Shown piece after piece: positions 20,811-34,838 of a stretch of DNA of 64,000 nucleotides (positions within the stretch are counted from its first letter, which is position 1; the number at the start of each line of letters is the position of its first letter). Made by a program: the position numbers and the translations under genes. Source of the DNA: Podospora pseudoanserina (taxonomy: Eukaryota; Ascomycota; Sordariomycetes; Sordariales; Podosporaceae); NCBI RefSeq assembly GCF_035222485.1, contig NC_085922.1, positions 2,371,001-2,435,000 of the forward strand. The letters are read 5' to 3'. The notes beneath the pieces were generated by a model that had not been told where the DNA came from, ran no database searches, and saw only the letters and a list, made by a program, of their open reading frames with translations.

Positions 20811-22200
20811 GAGGGTTGGTGGGGAGGGGGGGATTTGACGGGAGCGAGGACGGAGTAGGAGGAGGGAGGAGGCGAGGGTTGGGACTTGGGAGAGAGAGGG
20901 AGGACGGATGTGTTTCTCGGGGTTGGTTTTGTGTCTTGTGTGTGTGTGTGTGTTGCGATGGAGAACCTGCGGGCTATCGACAAAATTGAGAGGCTATTAG
21001 CGCTCGTCGGCGTGGATCAGGCGAGTTGATGCACGTCGTTCCGTTAGGACTTGGCGGACAGGGGACTTGGTCTCTGGGTGATCAAGAGATATTATCCGTG
21101 GCAAAGGGTGTCGTACAGATGTCGGGCTTGCTGGTGTCGGGCAGTGGTACGTTTTGGGCTGGCTACTGGTTGAATGGCTGGTTGGTCGTGTGATGTGAGA
21201 AGAGAAAAGCGGTTTGGCAGTTGACAGTTGACAGCTCCTGATGTTTGAGGGAAGGGTTGAAGCTTGGGTGGTAAGCTCGCTCCCATGTTCCACTTGTCCA
21301 CGGGTGGATCAGCATCCAGCTGATGTGCGTTGCAGCAGGTGATGGGGCCTGGCCAGCCGTTATCAGTGACGCAAGATGCCGATAACACTCCCCTCCAGTT
21401 GCAGATGCATTATGGCGGTCTGGCTGAACGATGTGACTGCGTCATGGGACACTGTGCCGGTATGCCTTCTTTCATCTGGCCGTAGGACTGCATAGCTGCA
21501 ACAAAGAGAGAGATAACAGCATTCTTTACTTACCGGTATATCTAAGCTGCTTTGTGTTGCTGTCCTGGACCTCTGACTCAAGAGCTCTCTTGTTCGGTGG
21601 GTAAGCTAATATGTAAGTAGTGAGGACTTCCCCACATAGGATCAGCAGCCTACGTGGGATAGTTGCATAATCGCAAGGTGCTTTGAGCCTAGCGAGTGTC
21701 AGAAAAGGTGCATGGGGACTTGCAGCACCTGGTCATCGGCCGCCAGTCACGTCCATCGCCTGCGTCGGTTGCGTCTTGCGTGGTGAGCACTGCCGGGCAC
21801 AGTGCACTGGTTGCCTGCCCTTCCACGCCTTCTCAAGCGACAGCTGTTTTGACTTTTGCACAACAACCGTCTCTTACTTCTTCTCTGGGAGGCAGCAGCA
21901 AACCTTACCGTATCTTCGGAAACATCTCCTCTCCCCGGAAACTAGACCTTTCAAAGACACCGGAGTCGTACTGATTTGAGGAACTATACTGTCCCGTCTC
22001 GAGTCATCATCATTACATATCTCTGAGGTGCCCGACATACTGCTCCCATCCACGCACTATTAGCCAGCCGCCCTGCCCGATCCTACCCCCTCTCCTCGTT
22101 CTATTTCCCCTCTGGACCACTCAGCAACTGCCAATACTCGATCGAGTGTGTCTGCGAGGAAACAAACGCCCTCTCTGGAGGGTGACGGGAGTTTATCGAC
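20811..22200. other. Divergent intergenic region (Rab gene / CTL gene)
   Basis: No supported gene. A short TG-rich patch (about 20938-20951) lies in the Rab leader. The region next to the CTL start is C/T-rich like a transcribed leader. Confidence 0.4.
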
Positions 22201-24509
22201 ATGTTCTCTGAATGTAAGTTTGCCTGGGGTCAGCCGCTGCTGCTCTCGTGTCTCACGGACACCAGCTTATGCCGTTTCCAGATGCCTCTAAATTCCTTGC
22301 GCAGTCGCAGTCGAGGTTCTCCAACTTTGCCGGCCAGCCAGATAACGCCGACAGGCCATCACGGCCGTCCGGATGGCAGAATAGAGGCGCGCGATTCGGG
22401 GGACGTTCCTATCTCGGTCGGGGCGGCGGTGGGAACCCGTATCAAACCAGCAACTCCCGGTTCGGTAGTATGGCAGCCTTCGGTTCGAGGTACAATCAGG
22501 ACGCCCCGTTGTTCCAACCCCCACTAGATCACGATGAGGAAGACGAAGAAGAGAGAGATCGAGAGGCCGCAGACATTTATGCTTTGCAACAATCACGCCG
22601 TGTTCTCGCCGCCGGCCGACTCGAAGAAAGCACCGAAACAGATCACGATGGGAGCCGCGCTTCGATAGAGCAAAGCCAGGAGTATGAAGGATCTGGGTCT
22701 CTTGGGGAACGTCTCCGAGGCATCCGGAGTAGCTGGAACGGCCCCAAGAAGTACAAGAGGGCGACCATGGAAGAGGAGCCACCAACAGAACGGCCGGAGC
22801 CGAGGAAGCACATACGCGAAATATCGAGGGATAGCACGGATACCAAAGGGATGGAAGATGTTGGTCTAGAATCAACCATCGCCTACAGCGAACCACCAGC
22901 AGACTTGATGATGGAGGACAGTACCCCTCCGGCCTTCCAAAAGTTCAGGTCGCCTGGCGGTCCGTCGCGCCCGCTGCTTAGGAGAGGTTCTGATGAGGAT
23001 TCGGAGCTTGGACTGCGACCGCCCAGCTCAGTCGGGACAGAAGTTAATGCCACTGCGCTGCCGCCGGCATCGGATGGAGAAATGTTTCGACACGACGCCT
23101 TCTTTGCCTGGATCTACCTGATCGCCCAAGCATCCCTGTTTGCTACCTTTGTCCTAATCTTCATGCATACAAGTGGTAACAAGGCATCTGGAGACACTAT
23201 CTACACCACGCTAAAGGCATCTTTCCATCTGCTGGCTGTCGACACTTTGGTGGCCATCATAGTCTCCATGGTATGGTTGGCGGCGCTGCGGTCGTTCGTC
23301 CGACCGCTTGTTATCCTGGTGTTGGTGGCGGTGCCAATAATCCTCTTATCGTTTTCGCTGTATCCGTTCATTTCGAGTTATCAGGAGACTGGTGGCAGTT
23401 CACGATTCCAGGATACAGTCATGAGATGGGCAGCGACGATCCCTGGTATATGGGCACTGATATGGGTATACATGGTTTGGAAAGGCCGCGAATCTATTCA
23501 GTCTGCTATGAGCATTCTCGATTTCTCGAGCCGCATCCTGACGGCGAATTCAGCTCTTATTTTAGTTGGCATGGGCTGCCTTGCTGCTGTGGTGCTCTGG
23601 ACGTGGACTTGGCTTTTCATGTTCACTAGAGTATTTCTCGGTGGAAGCTTCTCCAGCAAGCTCGCCAGGTTCATCATCAGCGCTTCGACTTGGTGGCTGG
23701 GGGCGTACTTTATACTCATGTACCTCTGGACGCTGTCGATCATCTCCGCGGTTCAGCGGAGCACAACAGCGGCGACGGTGTCGCAGTGGTATTTCCATCG
23801 GAATGCGGTTCCAGCTCCATCTAGTAGGGACGTTGTTTCCGCTGCCCTGAGCCATGCCATGACCACCATCTTCGGAACCATCAGCTTGTCGACGTTGCTA
23901 GCTCTTGCGATTCGCCTACCCCTACTGGTTTTGCCGCGGAGACTGGCTCATATCCTGACCATGTTTGTCTACTCGTTCATTCCGACCCCGATCGCGGCGT
24001 TGACGAACCCGTTGACCTTGACATATGCGGCCATCCACTCGCAACCGCTGTCGATTTCGGCCAGGGGTCTGTCATCGATGGAATTCCTGGCACCCCAACG
24101 GCCTACCACTACTCTCACACCTGCCGCGTTGCCCAAGCATAACAGGCATTCGCCTCTTCTTCCCTACCGGCTTGCGAAGCTGATCCTTCACGCCACGCGC
24201 TTCATGATGGCCATTGCGCTGGGATTTGCGGGGTGGGTCATGACTGCGAAGCAACTCGAAATCGAAAGGCAGGGCAAGGTGGGCATCCGGGGAAGCGCCT
24301 ATGCGTATGTGGTTGGGTTAATCGCCAGCTTCATAGGCTGGGGCATTTTGGGAGCCATGGAGGGCATTCTCAGCGGCATTGTTGATGGCGTAGTGGTCTG
24401 CTATGGCAGCGAGAAGAGAATGTTGACCGGAGCGGGAGGATACTGCATGGAGGCGGCGAACCTGTTTGGGGATAGAAGGGGACAGGGTGACAGAGAGTCT
24501 ATCTATTAG
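22201..24509 (+). CDS. Choline-transporter-like (CTL/SLC44, PNS1-type) membrane protein
   Basis: Exon 1 is 22201-22213 (only MFSE plus one base) and exon 2 is 22282-24509, giving 746 residues. The joined start MFSEYASKFLAQSQSRFSNF was chosen because it restores a fungal CTL N-terminus and the intron has a GTAAGT donor and CAG acceptor. Residues to ~270 are disordered, Arg/Gly- and acid-rich. About ten membrane helices follow, ending with the CTL-family signature region (DGVVVCYGSEKRML). The family is implicated in choline or related transport across plasma or organellar membranes, but fungal PNS1-type members have no firm substrate. An ATG at 22282 at the start of exon 2 is out of frame and would mislead gene callers. 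Confidence 0.85.
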
Positions 24510-25404
24510 AGAGAAATTTGTTTTTGGAACTTTTTGGTTTTGTTTTTATATGCTCAAGCGCGGCGTTGTTGTGGATTATCATTATTATGGAACACACACA
24601 TTAGGAATGGGATGAAAGAATGATTGGTTTAAGTTTTCTTGTTTATTTTATAGTGGTAGGGATTACCGGGAGTCGAGAGTATTGCATGGACTGGTGTCCG
24701 GTAGAACGGAGACGGGGTTGTATAGGGGTTGACTCTAACTTGAAGAGCAGCATCGTTATAGTGAACAGGATTACCTGTGTCGTTACAAACTAGAATTGAA
24801 TCATGATATTCTATTTTGTTACTGCCGCACGCTGCGGGGCTGTGTAGGTCTGGGCAGGAGGGAGAATGCGACTCACTCTCTATGGAATCAGATGGACAGC
24901 CATCTCATGTCACACGTCCGGAGCACGATGCCAGGGCGCCTTCCCGTCCCGGATCGAACCAAGAAGGGGGCTGTGCAAATGGTCGGGTGAAGTCGAAAGT
25001 CCGCCGTTCGTCTTTTGCCCCTCACTGAGCAGCTCTCCCTCCAACATCATCATACGCCACACTTGACTACGTATGCTTGTCGGCCAGGAGTAAAAAAGGT
25101 GCCTCCTCTTATCAAGCATCTGTTATAAAAGGGTATGTACATGAATTCTGTTGTTATTCTCGTGTTCTCTTGCTCAGTTTTCGAAATATTTTTCTCTTAC
25201 ATTGACCAAACTTCCCTCTCTTATCGATTGCCCCTCTTTCGTCATCATAGCTCGCTCTTGATCACTGTGCCCCGCCATTTCCCCTGACAAGACAGATCTT
25301 GCCACTTACACCAAAGTAGTCGCGAAAAAGATATCCTAGAAATCGGCATTTTCAGCATTTCATTTTGGCGTTCAACAATCAGCTTGCTATTATCCCACAA
25401 AAAC
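24510..25404. other. Intergenic, leader of the WW-domain gene
   Basis: No gene was found. A T-rich 3' trailer of the CTL gene is followed by DNA with no conserved frame. Confidence 0.4.
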
Positions 25405-26433
25405 ATGGCCGACTTTGACGCTCCCACCGGCCCCCCCCCGCCCAAGGTGCCAGAAGGCTGGGTCGCGCGCTGGAACGACCAGTACAAGGAATGGTTAGTA
25501 GCTTCTTCCCCTTTTCCCCCCCTCTACCCAATCCCCATTAATAACATTTGTTAGGTTCTACGTAAACACCTACACCAAAAAGTCCCAATGGGAAAAACCC
25601 ACCGAGCCGGCCATCCCGCCCCGCGATGACGCTCCTGCCGGTCCGCCCCCGAGTTACACCGCCGGGGATGTTAAACCTGTTGTTGTTTCTGATGCAAAGG
25701 TCAATCCTTACGATAATACCAACCAGTCGACCACGGGCGGTGCGTCCGGATCTGGGACCCATCAAACCGAAAGCGAAGACGAACGCCTGGCTAGGCAGCT
25801 ACAGGCGGAGGAGGACGCTAGGGCGCGGTCTCATGGGGGTACTACAACGCCGCAGCAGAGCTTTCCGGGACAGCTCCCGCCTAGACCGGATAATCTTGAG
25901 AAGGGGAAGAGTTTCTTGGGGAAGTTGTTTGGGGGAAGAAGGGGGGCGGTGGTAGTCATGGGTCCGGGGGACATTGGGTGGGTTGGGGGGTTGATGGCTA
26001 ATCGCCCTGGGAGTCACAGTCAGTATCCGGGGGTTATGGAGGGCCGGCGCCGCCTCCTCAGGGGGCTTATGGTGGTGGTGGTTATCCTCCTCAGGGAGTG
26101 TACGGCGGTTATCCTCCTCAGCAGGGGTATGGAGGTTACCCTCCTCAACAGGGTTATCCACAGCAGGGTTATGGGGGTTATCCTCCTCAGGGGGGGTATG
26201 GGGGTTATCCTCAGCAGGGCTATGGTGCTCACGGTAGGCCCGCGAAGAGCGGTCCTGGGATGGGGATGATGGCTGGTGGTGCGGCGTTGGGTGTGGGTGC
26301 TGGATTGCTTGGTGGTGCGTTGGTTGCGGATGCGATACATGACAATCAGCAGGAGGCTTATCAGGAGGGGTATCAGGATGGGGCGGAGGGGGATTTTGGT
26401 GGGGGGGATGATTTTGGGGGTGGTGATTTCTAG
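25405..26433 (+). CDS. WW-domain protein with Gly/Tyr/Pro/Gln-rich repeats
   Basis: Exons 25405-25493, 25555-25951 and 26020-26433 encode 299 residues. An N-terminal WW domain (VPEGWVARWNDQYKEWFYVN, ending with QWEKPTEP) binds proline-rich ligands. The middle is acidic and helical. The third exon encodes repeats of the form GGYPPQQGYGGYPPQ, then a Gly/Ala-rich membrane-like helix (MGMMAGGAALGVGAGLLGGA) and an acidic Gly/Asp tail. This layout matches fungal WWM1-like proteins, whose yeast member was linked to metacaspase-related death; the role here is unknown. The second intron (68 nt; GTAGTC, branch GGCTAAT, CACAG) was inferred because the reading frame changes between the two open stretches and both splice sites and phase fit. 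An AATAAA lies at 26617. Confidence 0.8.
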
Positions 26434-27297
26434 ATTGGCTTCTAGAGTTGTGGTGGTGTGAAGAAGAGTTGGTTGATTGGTTGTTTTCTTGTTGTCTCTA
26501 TTACCCCTCTGTGTTTTTCTTTGCTGTGTCTGTTGTTTTCTGTGAACCTATGATTGGGATGGCTTAGCATGGTGTCTACGAAGAGTTGCAGATGGTGTTT
26601 GTATATACATGTTATGAATAAATGAGACCAGACTGTTATGCTCTCGGGTCAACGTATGTCTGCTATTGTGTTGCGCAACTCTGGCTGCTATAACAAACAA
26701 TGTGAGTTATGGAACGCCATTATGAGCTGAGACTACGGAATGTGTATAGTCAGTTACACGTAGTTGACTAGCAGAACCGTGATGTTTTGTTTTGGTTGTG
26801 ATGACTTCATATTCCAAATACGGTATCATCCTGAGTCCGAAGAGAAGGGGACCGAGGGCTGGGAGACGTCCGAGATCAACAGAGGATATGAGGCTTGGGT
26901 TGTTGCCTTTGCTATTATTACCGCCACAATAACAAGAAGGGGCGGTGGTGGTAGTGTAGCTACTAGTTCCGAGGTAGTAGATGAATGTGTGGTAAAACTG
27001 TCACCGGCTTCACCTTCTTCGTCTTTACCTTAGAAGTCAGGCAAAGGTTGCTGGCTCCTTTCGGGAAGATCTTATTCTCCAGTGTTTGCTACTGTGGCCC
27101 TGACAATGAACAGCAAGATACCACAAGTGTCTCTCATTGTATATGTGGACCATTCTAACCAAAAAACACCCAACCCATGCAAATACATTTGCCCCCTCTT
27201 CTTCCCTTTTGCTTCCCACGCTTTATACAACTTTCTATACATATACCATATCCACCACCCCATCCCTGCCCTTCCCAACTCCCCCCCTCCCCCCCAT
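26434..27297. other. Convergent intergenic region
   Basis: Between the 3' ends of the WW-domain gene and EMC7. No supported feature apart from probable 3' processing signals. Confidence 0.4.
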
Positions 27298-28132
27298 TCA
27301 CCTGTTTTTCTTCTTCCCCCCACCACCATTCCCCCCCTTATTATCCTCCTTACCCCCACCGCTCCCAGCCAAGAAAGCAGCCATATCAAAATTCCCCATC
27401 CCCCCTCCTCCCTGCTGCCCGCTCGCCGCCCCCATTAGCGCATTCATCGGGTTGCTCTTTTGCTGCTCCTCCCACTCGGCGCGCATTTCCGGATCCACTA
27501 TCATTCATCACATTAGCAATCTACCCCACCCCTGTTTTTTCCTCATCAAGAAACCTACTATTCTCAATCAACTTTGGCATCCCAAAAAACAACCCCATCG
27601 AAACCAAACTCAGGAGGATAATCGGGTTCTTGAAGATGCTCAGCACCGAAAACGAACTCCTCTCCATGAAATAGCTCTTTTGGCCGGCCATCCTCGCCAC
27701 AACCACCATCCCCGATTTCCCGTCCGACACCTCAGTAGAGACCTTCTCCCCTTTGTTTCCCCAGTCGTTGCCCCTAAACGTCTCCCATGCTTCAATCTTG
27801 ATGGGTGATTGTTCTGACGGGTCCGAGGAGGAGGAGGAGGAGGAAATGTCCACTCTGAGGGGAAGAAACGCGTGGGTGAGGCAGTGGATGTCTAGCAGGT
27901 AAGAGCCGGGGGTGACGTTGTGGAAGTGGAAGTTGGATTTGTCCGACAATGGGGCGGAGTGGTGTTTGGTTAGGGAGTTGAGGGTCGCGTGTGTTTGGGG
28001 AAGGAGAGCGGCCGGGTTGGGGAGGGGGGCCGAGGGGGGGATGTGGACTGTTAGGGAGGTTTGAAGAGGGGGGTTGTTGTGGGTGAGGGCGGTGGCTGCT
28101 CCCAGGAGGGAGAGGAGGGTTGGTATTCTCAT
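27298..28132 (-). CDS. EMC7: ER membrane protein complex subunit EMC7
   Basis: Exons are 27559-28132 and 27298-27497, joined across a 61-nt intron (GTAGGT, GCTAAT, TAG), giving 257 residues. The EMC inserts and stabilises tail-anchored and multi-pass membrane proteins in the ER. The start at 28132 is immediately followed by a signal peptide (MRIPTLLSLLGAATALTH); an in-frame ATG six codons upstream is also possible. A luminal beta-sandwich domain (~25-150) contains the FHFHNVTPGSYLLDIHC motif of the EMC7/DUF2012 family. A membrane helix (NPIILLSLVSMGLFFGMPKL) is followed by the conserved MDPEMRAEWEEQQ, created exactly at the splice junction, and a Gly/Lys-rich tail. EMC10 is encoded about 30 kb away on the same strand. 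Confidence 0.92.
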
Positions 28133-28563
28133 CGTTGGGGGTCGTGGCAAAATGTCGTTTGGATGGCTCGAAGGTTTGTGTATTCGGTATGGAACTCGAC
28201 ACTGGTTAAACGGGCGCGCGCGTGTTTGGGTGGTGGTTGACCGTTGATGCGCTTTGAGTGGAGGTTAGACAAGATTCTGTTGTCAAGTTCCCTTGCGGAG
28301 CGGCAGCTACCCAGGTCCAAGTGACGAAACGCGGCTTCCAGGTGGGCAGTGTGGGGTCTGATTGGCTGTTTCAGGGCTGGGGGCCCCTGCTGTAAACGAC
28401 ATCTTTCAGCCTTGGGCTGCTTGCTCTTTGCATGGGTTGGATCACAGAGCTCGCAACATTCAAGATGGTATAATGGGTTGAAAGTTGAATTCTTTCTTTT
28501 ATTTATCATCCAAAAAAAAAAAAAAAAAAAACGCTCGCTTAGGTATTACATCTCATAAATCAT
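28133..28563. other. Intergenic with a poly(A) run
   Basis: This lies between the EMC7 start and the sulfhydrylase stop codon. A run of 20 A occupies 28512-28531. No gene was seen. Confidence 0.5.
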
Positions 28564-30048
<1,485 letters not shown>

Positions 30049-31952
30049 GATGACTGTGGTGTTGGTTGAAGTAGGAAACGGGGTATCAACGGGGTATCAG
30101 AAAAGACACAAGTAAAAGAAAAACACCCTTCAAACACGAGGCTGAGGCTCGAGACAGGGACGAAGGTCGAAGTATGGAGGGGACAGGAACAATGAGTTCA
30201 AGGGGCGGCGAGGACGGGAACAGGAGGCCTTTTTACATTTTTCACTTCTGGGGGTCCCCGCCTGTGACAACCCACCCACGTTCTCGGAATGATCGTCACA
30301 CGTCCCAACACACAGCAACAAGCCAGGGCCCCGTTTACCTCACACCACAGCAAGGCTGGCCCAGGATGCATTTCCATTACCTGGGCTACGAATTGGCATG
30401 TTTTTCCCGCGTGGTGACGGGCTTGCAGTTTACAGGAGTGGGTGTACTTTGCATGCCACTTTGGGAAAGGGAGGGGGTGAATGTCCAAAGCACGCAATCG
30501 CGCCATCGACTCATGGCGTGGGGCAGCAAGTCACGTTTTGGGAGCTGCGATGCGCTGTGTACGAGCCTGATCACCCAACAATGGAGACTGCTTCTTCGGT
30601 TGTCAGTCGAGGATGAGAAGGGCATCCATTCTTATTCGCATCAAGGCCCGTCATTGTATTGCTTCAAGACGTGTTTTGTTACTTGAGCTTCTACTCTCTT
30701 GCCCATCAAGGTTGTCGACGATAAGGCCGATAGTCGGAGGTTGCCCCACCATCAACCTTTTGCAAGTCGCCAAGTGTAGGTACATGCTGCAGGAGTAGGA
30801 GATTGTGACAGATGCTAGCCGAATCTCATAGACCACCGGATTGGGTTTGGAGATGGGATGAGGTGATATTCAAGTGGACTTACACGAGAGGATCAAGGCG
30901 GGGTAGCTTTCTCCAACAAGGGGTTGAGAGTTAAGCTGGCCGATCACTTGCTGCATTTCGACTGGCTGCATTTCGATTTCGAGGTACATGGCGAACAATG
31001 AATGGTGAATGTGAGACAGAACAATGCAGTGAGGCAAACTCGCAATGGGAACCCCAAGTGACACCAGGCGCCTGCTGCTGTGGTGGCTCTGTTTCTCGAC
31101 AGGAAGTCAAATGGAATCCAGAGGGGATCAAAGCTGGGACGGTCAAGAAGAGAATAAATAGAGGTCCGAAGTGAGGCATAACATGGCGGCTGAGAGAACC
31201 ACCCAGATCTGGTAACCATGAGACTGGGAAGATGGGTTCAGAAGAGCGACCCCCACATGAGTGATCCATGTCTCATCCCATCCCATCCCATCCACATGCG
31301 AGACCTCAGGTAAGAAATTAGGTAATGTATGGGGACTTTATATCGGAGCAAGACTTTTCCTGTCATGTGGCAATGAAGGAGCGTTTACCCATGAAGAGCA
31401 TTCGAAGGCAAAGTTCATACATAACATCTTTGTTGGTATTGTCATCAACAGCTCCCAGGATTGTCATCTTTCCCAAAACCAGCCACCCAGAAACACTACC
31501 CTCATAAAGCGCCAGCTCAAAAAAGAAACGTTATAAGATAAAAATGTGACCGACTCTAGCCAGCCGTCAAGGCTGGAGCAGCCAACATCGACAAGAACAG
31601 AATCTAAGCAAAAGGAAACCATCATATCATACCTATCCAAACCATCGCCCGCCCGAGCCATGTCCTGTTGTCCGTAATAAACCTTCCCCGCCAGGGCCGA
31701 ATCCTTCTCGCATTCCAGATCCGAGCACCGAACCTCTGGTAATTCCGAGCAGCCACCACTCCCACCACCACGGAGCGCATAGAACTGTGCCGCATTCCCG
31801 CCAGCCCCTGAGAAGCCACCATCGCGAAGGAGCCACGAAAATCAACGGCCCGGTCGATCCCCCAGGAATCCTCCCGCATCCCCAGAAAACTGGCTGGTCT
31901 TTGATCAACCTCCACCGGCACGACAGCTTCTAACCTCAGTCTTTCCAACATT
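30049..31952. other. Gene-free interval
   Basis: No supported coding sequence. It includes the upstream region of the sulfhydrylase gene and, at 31622-31951 on the minus strand, an open frame of 109 codons that begins one base after the stop of the MARVEL gene. A short CCCAT-type repeat lies near 31272-31291. Confidence 0.4.
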
Positions 31953-32538
31953 TTAAGCCTCCTCCTTGTTGGTAACAGGAACCTCCACCGCCGCCGGCTC
32001 CTTCCTCTTCCAACTCATCAACCCCCCCTTCTTCACCACCTCCCTCGCCATAATCACCCCCGACCCAGTCCACACCAGCCACGCCGCCGCAGCAAACGCA
32101 ACGTCAGCCTGCGCACTTTGGCAGACGCTCCCCCGACAAAACAGCAGTTTGCTCAGGAAAACCGCCAGCCCGACAAACCCGGCGAACCAAAAGAGCACGT
32201 TTGACAGTTCCACCCCCAAAGCGATGTAGTTACTGGCGGCCGTCTTGGGGGCGACGAAGCGAGGGATGAGGAACTCGAGAGCGAGGATGGAGAGGAGGGA
32301 GTAGAGGGAGGCGAAGAAGAGGAAGTTGATGGAGGAGGGGGAGGAGATTACTGTTGTTGTGTTGTACCAGTGGGCGACTGTGGAAAAAGGTTAGTTTCAG
32401 GGTGATAGATATAGGAGAGAGAGTTGATTTGGGAGGTAAGGAGGGGCGAGTACCGTATGATGAGAGAGCAAGGACTATGAGAGCAAAGACGCCTTGGATG
32501 GCCCGGAGGGGGAGGATGACTGTCTTAAAGAGGGCCAT
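31953..32538 (-). CDS. MARVEL-domain tetraspan membrane protein
   Basis: Exons 32454-32538 and 31953-32377 encode 169 residues; the 76-nt intron uses GTACTC and CACAG and splits a Val codon. The product begins MALFKTVILPLRAIQGVFAL, with the basic start and first helix usual for fungal MARVEL proteins (the Nce102 group is the best-known relative). Four hydrophobic segments can be seen (~10-30, ~45-70, ~90-110, ~125-145), with a Cys pair between helices 3 and 4 and a charged cytosolic tail. Such proteins organise membrane domains such as eisosomes or take part in unconventional secretion; this member is not characterised here. Confidence 0.8.
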
Positions 32539-34838
32539 GGTTGTGAGTTTTGACGTTTTGATCTCGTATTCGTGATGGCTTGATTTTGATAAGATGTGAA
32601 TGTTTCGATTTCGGAGAATTCAAAAAACAAAAAAAAAAAAAAAAAAAAAAGCAGTTGCTGGCCTGCTTGCGTATCGAAGAGAAGGATGAATGTATCAAAG
32701 GAGTGACGAAATGAAGAGAAAGAAAATGTCTAGGATAGACTGGATAACAACACCGCAGATGTCTGATGGAAGGAAAAATGAAAAAGAATAGCAAGAGGAA
32801 TCATAAGAATCAAGCAGTCTTGACTTTTGTCCAAGTCAATGAGTGAAGTGACATTATCCAAGCCGTCAACGACCCCCCTGAAACGCAAATCATCAAGCAT
32901 TTTCATTCATGCTAGATGGGGGGGGGGTTCGTAGCTACTGGGCGCGCGAGGCCACCCAATGGTAGATGGTACCATTGTTTAAAACAAGGCTGTGAAGTAG
33001 TGTTGAAGTTGCCCTTCAAGACCGGCTAGGGGTGACTCCGTGACGGGAATATCCACCCTGATCGCTGCGTTGGTGGTGACGAAGTGGGCATAGGGGTTTT
33101 ATCTGGAACATGAAACGGGATGACAGGAGACGGGCTATAAGAAGGGATGGGTCCCGCCTCTTGTTGTCTGAATTTGAGGTGCCGGTTTTTCTTGCCTTTT
33201 TTCAAGATCTGTCTTTCGAGTTTTCTCGCTCAGGTCCCCAAGAAAAATGCAATTGGATATCTCGAAAATCGCTGGACAAGCAGAGTAAGATGGCAGGTGT
33301 CTGTCGACAGTTGTTTGGCTTGCTTGAGCTTGAGATGAGAGGTGGAACTTCACACAAAAGCGACTCACACAAGCTGCTGGGTTGGTTTCCATCTCAGAAG
33401 GTCCGTCATATAGAATCTTCGGGTCATCTCCAACTGCGATGTTGAGCCCCATTATCAAGAATCAAGGAGGATGTTTCATCTGATGGCTTGATGCTCTTGG
33501 ATGTCTTGGCGGTTTCGAGTTGTTCAGTTTGAACTTGATGGCTCGTGCGTGATGCCAAGACCAAAACATCAATGTGGGGCATCTGAATCGCGGGGTGAGG
33601 CTGGGCGTTTTCATGGCTCCCAAAGGCGACTAGGTTGTCCCAGCTCGCCCGAGTTCCATCCCAGCCGAGGTCGATGGCTGTCCGAGGCTTTTTGAACGTC
33701 TGCCATCCTGACGTCGACAACCGCCAGTCCCAACCGTCGGTAACTGTTCGATTTAGTTTGTTTCCGAAGGCCTGTTTCTGGATAGCAGTAACCGTCCTCC
33801 CGGCGCAACGTCCAACGTCGTGAGCCTCTCCAAACGCTCGCACGCTGTTCCTGACCCCCACCCCCGCAGTTACAAAGTCTGGAGTGGATATCGACATTGC
33901 CAGCCACGGGTGCTTTCTTTGTTGACTTCACTTGCTGGTGGGCTTTTTCAGTAAAACGAAATGCTTGCTTCTCCGCACCCCGCATTCTCAAAAGATGGGA
34001 TCCCCCGCGTGTCATCTGTCTTGTCTGGGGAAATCTCCCTCTGCGCATGTGATGGCCGTACCGGGAAAGGGCCTCCGCGCATCTTCGTGGGAGGTCGTGG
34101 AATTTGTCGCTTGGCGAAGCCTTGGATGTCGGCCCCATGTTCCAATCCGGTGTCCCGTTGCCAGTTGCGGATTCCACGGCCAAAAGCATTGGGGAACAAC
34201 CACCATTTGGCGCCACAGGTCCACTGTTGTCGCTGGACAAGCCGAGGCTGACCTCTGCGACGAGGTACCCAACCCCTAACAGAGTCGTCAACGGCCATGC
34301 TGATATTGGGCCTCCGACATAGAGTTGAAGCGTGCAGAGTTGACAGTAGTGTTTACAAGACATAGAGAAACAAGCTCAACTTTGAGGGACAGCTTTTAGC
34401 CCACGGTTTCACATCAAGGCGCATCTGCAAACCAAGACTCATGATGGCGTAGCAGGTCTCTCATGTCCAGTCGCAACGCGCTGATTTGGCAGCCCGGACA
34501 ACCCGGTTAGCTCCCACCCCCCTGTCGCACTCGGCTCAAGACCAACTTGGACGAGACACATGCTGCCGAGCGCCGACCCTGTTGACGAAAAGGAGACCAT
34601 CTCCCCGTCAGCTTGTGGCTTTTTTGGGCCGCTTCTGCTCAAAACCATTCCTCCATCCTCCAACGACCGGTGACGCCAACCTCCCCCTAGCTGCCACTTG
34701 TGTGTTTTGACGAATTGCTGTTTCTTGTCTTTGTTCGTGCGGGTCACATCTACTAGACGCCGTTCGACCTTCCCCTCCTTCAACCACCGGTACGAATAAC
34801 GACGCTCGTTTTGAGTTTCGCCGAAACACCTCGCGGCC
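32539..34838. other. Gene-free interval upstream of the acyl-CoA synthetase
   Basis: A long A-rich run (32622-32650) lies in the MARVEL leader. From 33100 to 34400 there are overlapping open frames on both strands, up to 250 codons, but their composition is not coding-like and no domain is recognisable. The 400 bp before 34839 probably contain the leader of the synthetase. Confidence 0.4.

Noticed and set aside
24940-25020. tRNA-like B box (GGTTCGATCC on the minus strand)
   Set aside because: The flanking bases do not form a T stem, and no matching A box or acceptor stem is present at the right distance.
33611-34363. 250-codon minus-strand frame in the MARVEL/synthetase gap
   Set aside because: No domain, mixed composition, overlaps equal-quality frames on the plus strand, and lacks host codon bias.
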